This document shows, piece by piece, positions 25,574 through 33,980 of a DNA stretch of 64,000 nucleotides. The DNA is from Bacillus pseudomycoides DSM 12442 (GTDB lineage: Bacteria > Bacillota > Bacilli > Bacillales > Bacillaceae_G), in assembly GCF_000161455.1 (NCBI RefSeq), contig NZ_CM000745.1, forward strand, positions 2,935,064 through 2,999,063, written 5' to 3'. A program made the position numbers and the translations under genes. Position 1 is the first letter of the stretch; the number at the start of each line of letters is the position of its first letter. The notes under the pieces are model-generated. The model was not told where the DNA came from, did no database searches, and saw only the letters and a list, made by a program, of their open reading frames with translations.

Positions 25574-25651
25574 TGAATGTAAACTGATGATAAAAAGTTT
25601 ACATTCAAATCACCGAAAAAGAGTCCTATTAATTTAGGACTCTTTTTCGGT
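25574..25651. repeat. Two adjacent perfect hairpins in spacer
   Basis: TGAATGTAAAC / GTTTACATTCA (25574-25607) and ACCGAAAAAGAGTCCTA / TAGGACTCTTTTTCGGT (25612-25651). The second has a T5 run in its 3' arm on the plus strand and could end transcription in either direction. No gene lies between 25371 and 25573. Confidence 0.6.
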
Positions 25652-25706
25652 TTGATGTAATTCTGAATTCTTAAGTTGATGGGCGTGGGGCGCTAGGGGG
25701 GATTTA

Positions 25707-26121
25707 ATGAATAATGGACAACAACAATCTATTCCTGGTCACTTTGTCATGGATACACAGCGGGCTATGCTGCTTCCACCGGAATTGAAAGCTACGCCTT
25801 CTGAATCATTAACTGAACAATTATTTATTGAACGCTCTTTAACTGAAAATCGATTTTGGTTACGGATTATGAAGGAATATGCACTTTTTCTTGGTGAAGG
25901 ATTTAATCGGAAAGCTAAATAAAGATAGTGAAAATGCCACAGTTGAATTGAGAAATTTCAAAAAGGCGGGATTGGAACTTATTCAAACATGCCAAATTCG
26001 AAATGTAATTAATCCATTACTAGCTGATCATGTTACAAGAGAAGCTGAGCATTTTTTATTTATGATTCATGTGTTGGAAGAAAGGTTGAAACAAAAACAA
26101 ATGCAGCAATCGATGGAATGA
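25707..26121 (+). pseudogene. DUF2935 gene with internal deletion and frameshift
   Basis: The first 71 codons (LFIERSLTENRFWLRIMKEY...) match the start of a DUF2935 protein. The frame then shifts at about 25900-25920, and the following 60 codons match the extreme C-terminus (FKKAGLELIQTCQIRNVINP... ADHVTREAEHFLFMI). The middle, roughly 150 residues, is missing. The ribosome site GGGGGGA and the start are intact. Confidence 0.85.
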
Positions 26122-26228
26122 GTGCTTTGTTATCGTGATGGATACATACTAGAGTGTTCATTTGTTAAAAAAATCCATTTGATGGTTCGCTTTTTTATCA
26201 TGCAACAACTCAGGTCATTTTCATCATG

Positions 26229-26270
26229 AAAAGGTCGGTAATTCTTGTACTAAGGAATTATCGGCCTTTT
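26229..26270 (+). terminator. Terminator before the pyruvate kinase-like gene
   Basis: AAAAGGTCGGTAATTCTT / AAGGAATTATCGGCCTTTT stem followed by CTACTC. The rest of 26122-26355 is empty apart from the ribosome site of the next gene. Confidence 0.75.
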
Positions 26271-26355
26271 CTACTCTTACATTACAAACCATGTATGAGA
26301 AATATTATTTTTTCTTTCTATATGGGAATTATAGATAAAAAAGGATGGTGAAAAT

Positions 26356-27408
26356 ATGACAATTGATCGAATTTGTACAATTGGACCGGCGAGTAATAAT
26401 AAGGATACTTTGTCGCAGTTAATAAGAAATGGTATGAATATTATCCGCCTTAATTTATCGCATGGTTCCCATGGAAGCCATAAGGAAATAATTCAATTGG
26501 TAAAATCTTTAGATGATTCCATCAAAATTTTAGGGGATTTACAAGGACCCAAGATAAGATTGGGAGTTATTGAAGAAAATGGAGTTACTCTTCAAGCAGG
26601 AGATACTTTTACTTTATACATTCATTCTATTTCTGGAAACAAAGAAGAAGCAAGTGTTGATTATCCAGGGATTATTAATGACGTGAAAGTTGGAAATAGA
26701 ATTCTTATTAATGATGGACAAGTTGAGTTAACGGTTGAAAAGATAAGCGAGGATAAAATAGAAACAAAAGTAAAGGTAGGTGGCGATATAGCTTCTCATA
26801 AGGGGGTGAATTTACCAGGTACAATCGTTAGCTTACCAGCTATTACAGAGAAGGATAAAAAAGATATTCAGTTTCTTTTAAGTGAGAATGTTGACTTTAT
26901 TGCATGCTCATTTGTTAGAAAACCTTCTCATATACAGGAAATCCGGAACTTTATCCGCCTAAAAAATGAAACTTCACCAAATCTAATTGCTAAGGTGGAA
27001 ACGATGGAGGCCATCGAGAATTTTCAGGAGATATGTAAAGAAGTGGAGGGTATTATGATTGCCAGGGGCGATTTAGGCGTAGAATTACCGTACCAATTTA
27101 TTCCGCTTTTACAAAAAATGATGATTCATGAGTGTAATCGCACAAATACGTATGTGATTACGGCAACGCAAATGCTTCAATCCATGGTGGATTATTCTAT
27201 TCCTACAAGAGCTGAGGTGACTGATGTATTTCAAGCTGTATTGGATGGAACGAATGCTGTTATGCTTTCTGCTGAAAGTGCATCAGGTGATCATCCGATT
27301 GAAAGTATTAAAACATTGCGTCTAGTTTCTGAGTTTGCTGAGCGTGTAAAAAAAGATGCCCCCTTTGTTATGAAAGATGTGCTGGAATTATTACATAAAT
27401 CCATTTAG
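26356..27408 (+). CDS. Pyruvate kinase-like protein lacking the C-terminal domain
   Basis: 350 residues covering the catalytic barrel and B domain of pyruvate kinase. Visible are the N-terminal ICTIGPASNN, LNLSHGSHGSH, GDLQGPKIR, the catalytic Lys in IAKVETMEAI, the metal-binding MIARGDLGVELP and ATQMLQSM. The C-terminal allosteric domain and the Bacillus PEP-utiliser tail are absent; the main Pyk is near 585 residues. The gene is complete with a good AAGGATGGTG site. It is probably a second, specialised enzyme, perhaps unregulated. Confidence 0.85.
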   Translation: MTIDRICTIGPASNNKDTLSQLIRNGMNIIRLNLSHGSHGSHKEIIQLVKSLDDSIKILGDLQGPKIRLGVIEENGVTLQAGDTFTLYIHSISGNKEEASVDYPGIINDVKVGNRILINDGQVELTVEKISEDKIETKVKVGGDIASHKGVNLPGTIVSLPAITEKDKKDIQFLLSENVDFIACSFVRKPSHIQEIRNFIRLKNETSPNLIAKVETMEAIENFQEICKEVEGIMIARGDLGVELPYQFIPLLQKMMIHECNRTNTYVITATQMLQSMVDYSIPTRAEVTDVFQAVLDGTNAVMLSAESASGDHPIESIKTLRLVSEFAERVKKDAPFVMKDVLELLHKSI

Positions 27409-27433
27409 TGTATAGAATTGTATGATATTATTT

Positions 27434-27477
27434 ATCACGATTTCTCCATGTTTAGGTAAGGGGAATCGTGATTCTTT
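27434..27477 (+). terminator. Probable terminator of the pyruvate kinase-like gene
   Basis: ATCACGATT / AATCGTGAT arms around a 21-base loop, then TCTTTAATTTG. A long loop, so moderate support. Confidence 0.5.
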
Positions 27478-27540
27478 AATTTGTTTGGTATAAAGAAAAG
27501 AGAGGTGGAAAACGGTATTTTATTAAATAGACAACAAACG

Positions 27541-27597
27541 GTACCTTGCAATAAACAATAGTTGATGGTATATTATGGATAACGTAAGTACCTTGCA
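27541..27597 (+). promoter_or_regulatory. padR promoter with repeated GTACCTTGCA
   Basis: TTGCAA (27546-27551), 17 bp, TATATT (27569-27574) forms a good promoter. GTACCTTGCA occurs at 27541-27550, over the -35, and again at 27588-27597 just after the start point. The second copy extends to a TACC...GGTA dyad. A repeat flanking the core promoter is a likely operator for the PadR repressor encoded next. Confidence 0.65.
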
Positions 27598-27630
27598 TTG
27601 AGTGGTACTGATTGGAAAGGAGGATTATCT

Positions 27631-27942
27631 TTGAACGTCCAGTTTAAAAAAGGTGTGCTAGAACTTTGTGTACTGGCACTTGTCAAACGAAAAGATTGCT
27701 ACGGTTATGAGCTCGTTCAGCAAATCTCCAATAAATTTTTAATATCGGAAGGGTCTGTATATCCGTTATTACGTCGATTAACAAAAGAGGGCTATTTTCA
27801 AACATATTTAAAAGAATCAACAGAAGGGCCACCGCGTAAATATTATCAATTAACAAATCAAGGTGAAGAACAACTCCATTTACTTGTAACGGATTGGCGT
27901 GACTTTGCTAGAGGGGTACAAGAAATTATTGAAGAGGTGTAA
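27631..27942 (+). CDS. PadR-family transcriptional regulator
   Basis: 103 residues from a TTG at 27631, 8 bases after AAAGGAGG. Winged helix with YGYELVQQI, SEGSVYPLLRRLTKEGYF and PRKYYQLTNQGEEQL, the standard PadR blocks. First gene of an operon with DUF1700 and DUF4097 genes; PadR-DUF1700-DUF4097 trios are common in Firmicutes and are thought to react to envelope conditions. Confidence 0.93.
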   Translation: MNVQFKKGVLELCVLALVKRKDCYGYELVQQISNKFLISEGSVYPLLRRLTKEGYFQTYLKESTEGPPRKYYQLTNQGEEQLHLLVTDWRDFARGVQEIIEEV

Positions 27943-27946
27943 TGAG

Positions 27947-28489
27947 ATGAACAAAGAACAGTTTCTTCGAGATCTATCAGGACATCTTAGAAAGTTATCA
28001 GAAGAAGAAAGACAGGATATTTTATACGATTATGAGGAGCATTTTCAGTTTGGATTAGAGGAAGGGAAGACAGAGGTAGAAATTATAAAAGGACTCGGTT
28101 CGCCAAAAGCAATTGCGAAAGAGATGTTAGCGTTATATCGTTTTGATGAGATGAAAAAGGATCCATCTGCTTCAAATATAACAAGAGCTGTAATGGCGGC
28201 AATTGGTCTTAGTTTATTAAATTTTATTCTTGTATTAGGTCCTTTAGTCGCAATTATAAGTTTTATATTTGCACTTTGGGTTGGTGGAGTTGCTAGCGTT
28301 GTGGCACCACTATTTGTAGTAATTAAAATCCTAACTGGTACTTTTTTGTGGCTTGAGGTATTCGTTTCTATTACGTTTGTTGGTGTTGGATTATTGTTAT
28401 GTATAGGTGCTTACTACTGTACAAAATGGTTTAAAAAATTTTGTGTGCGCTATGTCAATTGGAATCTCAAAATGATTAGAGGGGAATAG
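27947..28489 (+). CDS. DUF1700 family membrane protein
   Basis: 180 residues. The N-terminal cytoplasmic helical domain (MNKEQFLRDLSGHLRKLSEE, then DILYDYEEHF...LGSPKAIAKEML) is diagnostic of DUF1700 (HAAS-type). Three to four membrane helices follow. It starts 4 bases after the padR stop, so translation is probably coupled. Confidence 0.9.
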   Translation: MNKEQFLRDLSGHLRKLSEEERQDILYDYEEHFQFGLEEGKTEVEIIKGLGSPKAIAKEMLALYRFDEMKKDPSASNITRAVMAAIGLSLLNFILVLGPLVAIISFIFALWVGGVASVVAPLFVVIKILTGTFLWLEVFVSITFVGVGLLLCIGAYYCTKWFKKFCVRYVNWNLKMIRGE

Positions 28490-28494
28490 CTGAG

Positions 28495-29295
28495 ATGAAA
28501 AAGATAGTATTAATAGCTGTCGCTTGTATCATTATTGGTGTTATTGGTATATCGCAAACATATTCAAAAACAGTAGATGCGGCGGAAAAGGGAGAAACTG
28601 AAAGAGTTATAAAAAATGAAGTAATTAAAAATCTAGAAATTGATTTGGATGCTGAGGATGTTACAGTTCAAAAAGGGAATGATTCTTCTTTTTATATAAA
28701 ACAATCAGGAAATACTACGAAGCAAAAAATAAGTATTGATGAAAAAGGAGATATATTAAAAGTTCAAGGTAAGATAAAAAAAGGAATTTCATTAGATTTT
28801 TCATTTTTATCATTTGGGTTTAAATCGTCGGGGGTAACAATTGTTGTTCCAGAACGTGCTTATCAAGACATAAAAGTAAGTTCTTCTGCTGGTGAGATAA
28901 CAGTAAATGATGTGAAGAGTGAACGCATAGAAGCTGCAACGCTTGGTGGAGATGTAGAAATAGAGCGGGTGACAGCGAAGAAAGTAGAAGGATCTTCAAA
29001 AGCGGGCGGAATTAAAATGAAAAAAGTAAGTGGAAAAGTTGTTGCGAAAACAACAAGTGGAGATGTGGACGTTATTGATCATGACTCTAAATATGATGTG
29101 GAAGCAAGCTCGACTGCAGGAGATGTTGATATTCGTCTACTTGAAAAGCCTCAAGATGCGACTGTAAGTGGGAAAACATTTGCTGGTGAAGTTAAGGTTT
29201 TCAAGGAGGAAGAAAGAAATGTAGTAGTAGGGAATGGGAGCGTAAAAATTAGCGGACAAACATCTGCAGGAGACGTGACAATTGAAGCGAATTAA
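28495..29295 (+). CDS. DUF4097 family exported protein
   Basis: 266 residues: an N-terminal signal or anchor (KIVLIAVACIIIGVIGI), then repeated beta segments with SSSAGEITV, TTSGDVDV, SSTAGDVDI and QTSAGDVTI, the beta-helix-like repeat of DUF4097 'putative adhesin' proteins. It follows the DUF1700 gene by 5 bases. Probably a partner of the DUF1700 protein at the membrane surface. Confidence 0.9.
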   Translation: MKKIVLIAVACIIIGVIGISQTYSKTVDAAEKGETERVIKNEVIKNLEIDLDAEDVTVQKGNDSSFYIKQSGNTTKQKISIDEKGDILKVQGKIKKGISLDFSFLSFGFKSSGVTIVVPERAYQDIKVSSSAGEITVNDVKSERIEAATLGGDVEIERVTAKKVEGSSKAGGIKMKKVSGKVVAKTTSGDVDVIDHDSKYDVEASSTAGDVDIRLLEKPQDATVSGKTFAGEVKVFKEEERNVVVGNGSVKISGQTSAGDVTIEAN

Positions 29296-29326
29296 AAAAT
29301 AGACCAGTTTAACTGGTCTATTTTTT
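29294..29326. terminator. Bidirectional terminator between DUF4097 gene and lexA
   Basis: AAAAAATAGACCAGTT / AACTGGTCTATTTTTT, a perfect stem with A-run and T-run on both sides. Confidence 0.9.
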
Positions 29327-29945
29327 AATGTAAATCGCGATATACCCCGATTACTTTTCCAATAACAGAGACTTTATCTAAAATGATTGGCTCTAAAGAA
29401 GAGTTTTCGGGTTGTAAGCGGAAATGATCTTTTTCTTTGTAAAAACGTTTTACAGTTGCTTCATTATCTTCTGTTAAAGCAACAACGATTTCTCCATTGT
29501 ATGCAGAATGTTGTTGGCGAACAACAACTAAGTCTCCATCCAGAATACCAGCTTCGATCATACTATCTCCAGAGATTCGTAGCATAAACACCTGGTCTGC
29601 TCCAGCAACAACGCTTGCAGGAAGTGGGAAGTGTTCTTCTACACTTTCAACTGCTGTAATTGGTAAACCAGCTGTAACTTTTCCGACAATTGGGACTTGA
29701 ACAACTGATTGTGTGTCTGTTTCGATTCTTACTTCTCCTAAAATTTCAATAGCTCTTGGTTTTGTTGGATCACGTCGAATATAACCTTTTTCTTCTAGAC
29801 GTGATAAATGTCCGTGCACCGTAGAACTAGAAGCAAGGCCAACCGCTTGACCGATTTCGCGTACGGAAGGTGGATAACCTTTTTCTTGTACTTTTAGTTT
29901 AATGAAGTCGAGAATGTCTTGCTGGCGTTTTGTTAACTTTTCCAT
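29325..29945 (-). CDS. lexA: SOS repressor LexA
   Basis: 206 residues, usual length. An N-terminal winged helix (YPPSVREIGQAVGLASSSTV) is followed by the Ala-Gly autocleavage site (GKVTAGLP at about 89-96), the catalytic Ser in ISGDSMIEAGI and the Lys in DNEATVKRFYK. RecA-stimulated self-cleavage induces the SOS genes. A LexA box lies between it and the divergent yneB. Confidence 0.97.
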   Translation of the reverse strand: MEKLTKRQQDILDFIKLKVQEKGYPPSVREIGQAVGLASSSTVHGHLSRLEEKGYIRRDPTKPRAIEILGEVRIETDTQSVVQVPIVGKVTAGLPITAVESVEEHFPLPASVVAGADQVFMLRISGDSMIEAGILDGDLVVVRQQHSAYNGEIVVALTEDNEATVKRFYKEKDHFRLQPENSSLEPIILDKVSVIGKVIGVYRDLH

Positions 29946-30012
29946 GTTTTTTTACACCTCGTTTTCTTTCAATTTTCTTACTTATAAGTATAACATGCAA
30001 AAAAACATTCTA

Positions 30013-30026
30013 CAAACATAAGTTCG
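30013..30026. promoter_or_regulatory. LexA (DinR) box
   Basis: CAAACATAAGTTCG matches 12 of 14 positions of the Bacillus consensus CGAACATATGTTCG. It lies 68 bases before lexA and 62 before yneB, so it can control both. A second partial match overlaps it (CGAACAAAAGGACG, 30025-30038). Confidence 0.85.
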
Positions 30027-30087
30027 AACAAAAGGACGATTTGTGATACACTAAAGGAAAAATTGAAATGAGGAAGAAGGTTTTAAA

Positions 30088-30744
30088 ATGAATGCAATCA
30101 TTTATGCCCGTGTAAGCACAACGAAAGAAGCGCAGGAAACTTCATTATCACGCCAAAAAGATGAATTATTGCATTTAGCTGAGCGGTATCAAATGAATGT
30201 TATAAAGGTGATTGAGGAGAAGGCAAGCGGCTATACGATTGAACGAGACGGTATATTAGAAGTGTTAGATATGATTCGAGATGAACAGGTCGATGTGCTT
30301 CTCATTCAAGATGAAACGCGGCTTGGAAGAGGGAATGCAAAAATTGCTTTAATGCACTGTTTACATAAAGAAGGAATAAAAGTATATACACATACGCATA
30401 ATGGTGAATTACAGCTTTCTGATTCGGATTCTATGGTACTAGATATTATTGGTATAGTTGAAGAGTATCAGAGAAAGATTCATAATTTGAAGATTAAACG
30501 TGGAATGCAGAGAGCGGTAGAAAGAGGGTTTCGTCCAGAAAAAAACTTAAAAAACCGACATTTAAGCACAGGACGTGAAAAGAAAGAAGTGCCGATTGAA
30601 GAAATTGTACGTCTGCGTCGCAATGAATTAACATTTGAGGAAATTGCAGCAACGCTTCGAGGTTTTGGACACGATGTATCTAAAGCAACAGTACATCGCA
30701 GATACGTGGAATACACGAAGCAATTGCTTGATAAACAAGACTAA
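30088..30744 (+). CDS. yneB: Resolvase-family serine recombinase YneB
   Basis: 218 residues. The catalytic domain has the Ser in IYARVSTTKEAQETSLSRQ and the Arg in QDETRLGRGNAKIAL, and a helix-turn-helix follows at the end (LTFEEIAATLRGFGHDVSKA). In B. subtilis yneB is an SOS gene of unknown role in the yneA-yneB-ynzC operon. Here it directly faces lexA and yneA is missing. The ribosome site is GAGGAAGAAGG. Confidence 0.92.
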   Translation: MNAIIYARVSTTKEAQETSLSRQKDELLHLAERYQMNVIKVIEEKASGYTIERDGILEVLDMIRDEQVDVLLIQDETRLGRGNAKIALMHCLHKEGIKVYTHTHNGELQLSDSDSMVLDIIGIVEEYQRKIHNLKIKRGMQRAVERGFRPEKNLKNRHLSTGREKKEVPIEEIVRLRRNELTFEEIAATLRGFGHDVSKATVHRRYVEYTKQLLDKQD

Positions 30745-30789
30745 CTATTGTATGATAATAATCAGTTTTAAGTAGAAAGGGGATTCGAG

Positions 30790-31029
30790 ATGCTAAGTCA
30801 CGAACTCATTGAACGCATTAACTTCTTAGCGAAAAAAGCGAAAGCTGAAGGATTAACTGAAGAAGAACAACGTGAGCGCCAATCGCTCCGTGAACAATAT
30901 TTAAAAGGATTTCGTCAAAATATGTTAAACGAATTAAAAGGCATTAAAGTCGTTAACGAAGAAGGTAAAGATATTACACCGACGAAATTAAAAGCATTGA
31001 AAAAACAAGATAATACAAAGTTAAATTAA
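30790..31029 (+). CDS. ynzC: UPF0291/DUF896 protein YnzC
   Basis: 79 residues, two-helix hairpin protein (LIERINFLAKKAKAEGLTEE...QYLKGFRQNMLNELKGIKV) as in YnzC of B. subtilis, an SOS-operon protein of unknown function. The ribosome site is AAAGGGG. It follows yneB by 45 bases. Confidence 0.95.
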   Translation: MLSHELIERINFLAKKAKAEGLTEEEQRERQSLREQYLKGFRQNMLNELKGIKVVNEEGKDITPTKLKALKKQDNTKLN

Positions 31030-31054
31030 GAGGTGGGCGCAGCCCATCTTTTTT
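31029..31054 (+). terminator. yneB-ynzC terminator
   Basis: AGGTGGGC / GCCCATCT stem followed by TTTTT, right after the ynzC stop. Confidence 0.8.
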
Positions 31055-31071
31055 GATTTTAATAGAATGGT

Positions 31072-32664
31072 TTATTTGGTAACTTTCCAATTACGATTGG
31101 TAGTCGCTTCAATTGTCCCCCGCTCTAATATGTAATTTGCGATAAGTTCAGACATATCAATTGGTATGTCTTTTATGATGGGTTTATTTTGGTACATAAA
31201 ATAATTTCCGCCACCACTTGCACGATAATTATTCATAACTACGTCATATTCTTGATCAAAGTGAATGGGAGATCCGTCATATTGTAAGGAAACTATTCGT
31301 TCACCAACTGGTTTTGAAATGTTTAATATGTATGAAACTCCTTCCCACATATCGTAATTGTAATGCTGTGGTTTTGGCGTATTGTAAGCGGGGTTTACAA
31401 TAATATCTTCTTCGTTATTTAATGTGAAATATTCAGCGGATAATTCAAGAGCATCTTTAATATCTTTTCCTGTAATACGTATGACCTTTAATGTGTTTGG
31501 ATAAATATAATTTGATACAATATCTCTCATTGTAATTTGATTTGGAAAGCCAGAAGATTCATTATGAAATAGGCTTGTACAAGAAATATGGACTCCAGCT
31601 ACCTCCATTTGTACTTTGTTTATAAATTCAATAAAAGGATTGTCTTGTAAACGTGTTTGCATCGCAGTGTGAATTTGCATGTCACCGATAATGGTGCCGA
31701 TTGGTTGATCTAGCCATTGTTGCGTTTGATTTTCGTAGTCAGATACAAGTGAAAGTGCTTTTTCGTCTGTTTGAACGTCTTTGACAGATAACAGTTCCGA
31801 TTGACACTTTTTAATTATCCTTCGATCTTTATTTTGTTCTAACTCTACTCGAACTTTTCCTAATGAATGGCCATTAGATCCGAGTTGTACAACGGTTACA
31901 CCATTTACTTTCGTATTTGCAATAGAGCGATGTTGGTGACCTGTTAGTAATATATCAATACCATCTATTTCTTGGCACATCGCATATCCTTGATTCTCAC
32001 CGGTTGAAATTTCTGTTGGTTCTCCAGATTGTAAATCCCTTTCAAAGCCACCATGATATGCTACGACTAATAAGTCAGGCTGCTCTTGGTTATGAATGAG
32101 AGAAACCCATTTTTTGGTTGTTTCTAGTGCATCTTCAAATAGTAAATCTTTAATATGAGGTGGCTGCTCCCAATTTGGGATGTAATGTGTTGTAACTCCC
32201 AAGATAGCGACTTTTATATTAGGATGTATGTGTTTAATAATATAGGGTGTCCCAAAGTAAGGATCTTTTGTATGTTTATTTAAAATATTTGCAGATAGAT
32301 AAGGCATATTCGCGTTTAATATAGCTTTGTTTAATACATCCATTCCATAGTTGAATTCGTGATTTCCGATAACGGCCGCATCATATCCAATGTAATTCGC
32401 GATAAGTGACATTGGGTTCTTTTTATGCTGTATATATTTAGCGTAGTAATAGGTGAATGGAGTTCCTTGTATAAAATCGCCGTTATCGATCACAATTACA
32501 TGTTCATGTTGGTTACGCTCTTGGGTGATACGTGTTGCAAGTTTGGCTAATCCTATTTCTGCTGGCTCGTTATTTCGATAATGAATTGGATAAATCGTAC
32601 CGTGTATATCGCTTGTTAGTAGAATGTTTATATGAACGATGTTGTTCTTATTCAAGCTTATCAA
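31072..32664 (-). CDS. Bifunctional metallophosphatase/5'-nucleotidase family protein
   Basis: 530 residues. The metallophosphoesterase domain has DIHGTIYP (about 19-26), DNGDFIQG, GNHEFNYG and GHQHRS as metal ligands. The 5'-nucleotidase C-terminal domain includes RASGGGNYFMY for base binding. No signal peptide or sortase signal is seen, so it appears cytoplasmic, unlike many secreted members. Likely hydrolyses nucleoside monophosphates or cyclic nucleotides; the exact substrate is not known. Confidence 0.9.
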   Translation of the reverse strand: MISLNKNNIVHINILLTSDIHGTIYPIHYRNNEPAEIGLAKLATRITQERNQHEHVIVIDNGDFIQGTPFTYYYAKYIQHKKNPMSLIANYIGYDAAVIGNHEFNYGMDVLNKAILNANMPYLSANILNKHTKDPYFGTPYIIKHIHPNIKVAILGVTTHYIPNWEQPPHIKDLLFEDALETTKKWVSLIHNQEQPDLLVVAYHGGFERDLQSGEPTEISTGENQGYAMCQEIDGIDILLTGHQHRSIANTKVNGVTVVQLGSNGHSLGKVRVELEQNKDRRIIKKCQSELLSVKDVQTDEKALSLVSDYENQTQQWLDQPIGTIIGDMQIHTAMQTRLQDNPFIEFINKVQMEVAGVHISCTSLFHNESSGFPNQITMRDIVSNYIYPNTLKVIRITGKDIKDALELSAEYFTLNNEEDIIVNPAYNTPKPQHYNYDMWEGVSYILNISKPVGERIVSLQYDGSPIHFDQEYDVVMNNYRASGGGNYFMYQNKPIIKDIPIDMSELIANYILERGTIEATTNRNWKVTK

Positions 32665-32813
32665 CCTTCTTTTTTTGTTATCTTATGATAAATCATAACA
32701 AATAATCTAGGTTTATTTTTTGTCAAATGTTTAGAAAATATAAAAATATATAATGAAGAAAATGAAAATGTTTTTGGAGTATCGTATGATGACAGGAGAA
32801 GGAGGAGAATACT

Positions 32814-33296
32814 ATGGCTTTGCAACATGAATTTGTATTTGTTTCAAATGAAAAAGGAGAGCTAAGTTCTGAAGATTTTTCTTGGCATGACAGGGAGTTT
32901 TTTTATAAAGATGGAACGGTTGTTGAAGAATGCGTGATATTCAGTGATGAAATTGTTTTGTATGTGTCAGATTTTTTACAGTGGATTCCAACATATAATC
33001 CTTTTAAGAAAGAGAAAGGGTTTGGTATCCATTATTATGGTATTACAAAAATCGAGAAAGAGGGAGCAGAAATAGCGATCAACCTATTTCGCTCATTAGT
33101 CAATCTCTTTTCATTGGGACCTGAAAAAATAGAACTCACAGGCTCATTTCAATGGACGGTAGAGTGTGATACGGATGGAGAGTATGAACACCTTAGTTTT
33201 AATCGAGATATTCTTTGTACAGAGTTAGAGTCTTTAATTAGACTACTCTATAAAGTGGAAGCGGGAGAAGGACACCTTTTGCATTTTGGGATTTAA
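32814..33296 (+). CDS. Hypothetical protein (160 residues)
   Basis: Acidic soluble protein with alternating beta-type segments (HEFVFVSNEKGELSSEDF, FGIHYYGITKI, FQWTVECDTDGEYEHLSF). A strong GGAGAAGGAGGAG ribosome site precedes the ATG. There are no membrane segments and no recognisable motifs. Single cistron between the nucleotidase and a small membrane protein. Function unknown. Confidence 0.75.
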   Translation: MALQHEFVFVSNEKGELSSEDFSWHDREFFYKDGTVVEECVIFSDEIVLYVSDFLQWIPTYNPFKKEKGFGIHYYGITKIEKEGAEIAINLFRSLVNLFSLGPEKIELTGSFQWTVECDTDGEYEHLSFNRDILCTELESLIRLLYKVEAGEGHLLHFGI

Positions 33297-33332
33297 TTTT
33301 TTATCGAGCGTAGTGCTCAAACATAACAAATG

Positions 33333-33635
33333 TTAATTTTTTCTAAATAAAGCTGAAATAAAAGAAATAGCAATTGCTATGAATAAAGAAATACTGGCGA
33401 TAAGTAACAAGAGGATTGCAATGAGACTATATAAATAACCTAATCCTTCACTAGTTATCATTATACCTCGATCAAAATATAGTATGCTGAACGTGCCAAT
33501 GGAGAGAATAAGCATGACAACACCTGGGAGGTATTTATAAGGTGACTTTAATTTTACTGAAAGGTAAATAGAACTAATTGTAATAAGGGAAAAAACAATT
33601 AAAAAGGTGTAGGAAACCACTTGTTCACTCATCAT
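33333..33635 (-). CDS. Small membrane protein (100 residues)
   Basis: Three to four hydrophobic segments (VSYTFLIVFSLITISSIYL, YLPGVVMLILSIGTFSILYF, YSLIAILLLLIASISLFIAI) and a short basic end. The ribosome site is GGGAGGAG. Monocistronic; function unknown. The spacer 33636-33980 in front of transketolase shows no other gene. Confidence 0.75.
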   Translation of the reverse strand: MMSEQVVSYTFLIVFSLITISSIYLSVKLKSPYKYLPGVVMLILSIGTFSILYFDRGIMITSEGLGYLYSLIAILLLLIASISLFIAIAISFISALFRKN

Positions 33636-33980
33636 TTCTCCTCCCGCAGTTTTTATTTGATATATACGACGAAAATTAATATATATTCATTTCTATTATA
33701 TATGTTGTGAATAAATGGTAAATAGAGGAGTGGAGAATATTTGCTAAAGATTTTTATGAGCCACGTATGAAAATACAGATAATTCCCTTTATTATCAATA
33801 AATGAATAATGAAAAAGTATAGCAGATTGAAACCCTATACATTGTGAAATTTAGTATGTTTTTTGAACAAATTCGAAAAAACATCAACATATTTGTCGAT
33901 ACATGTTGTATAATCTTGCGTGGGAAGCTATCATATAAATGTGTAAAACGTTTACTAATATAAGCGAAGGGAAGAATAGC

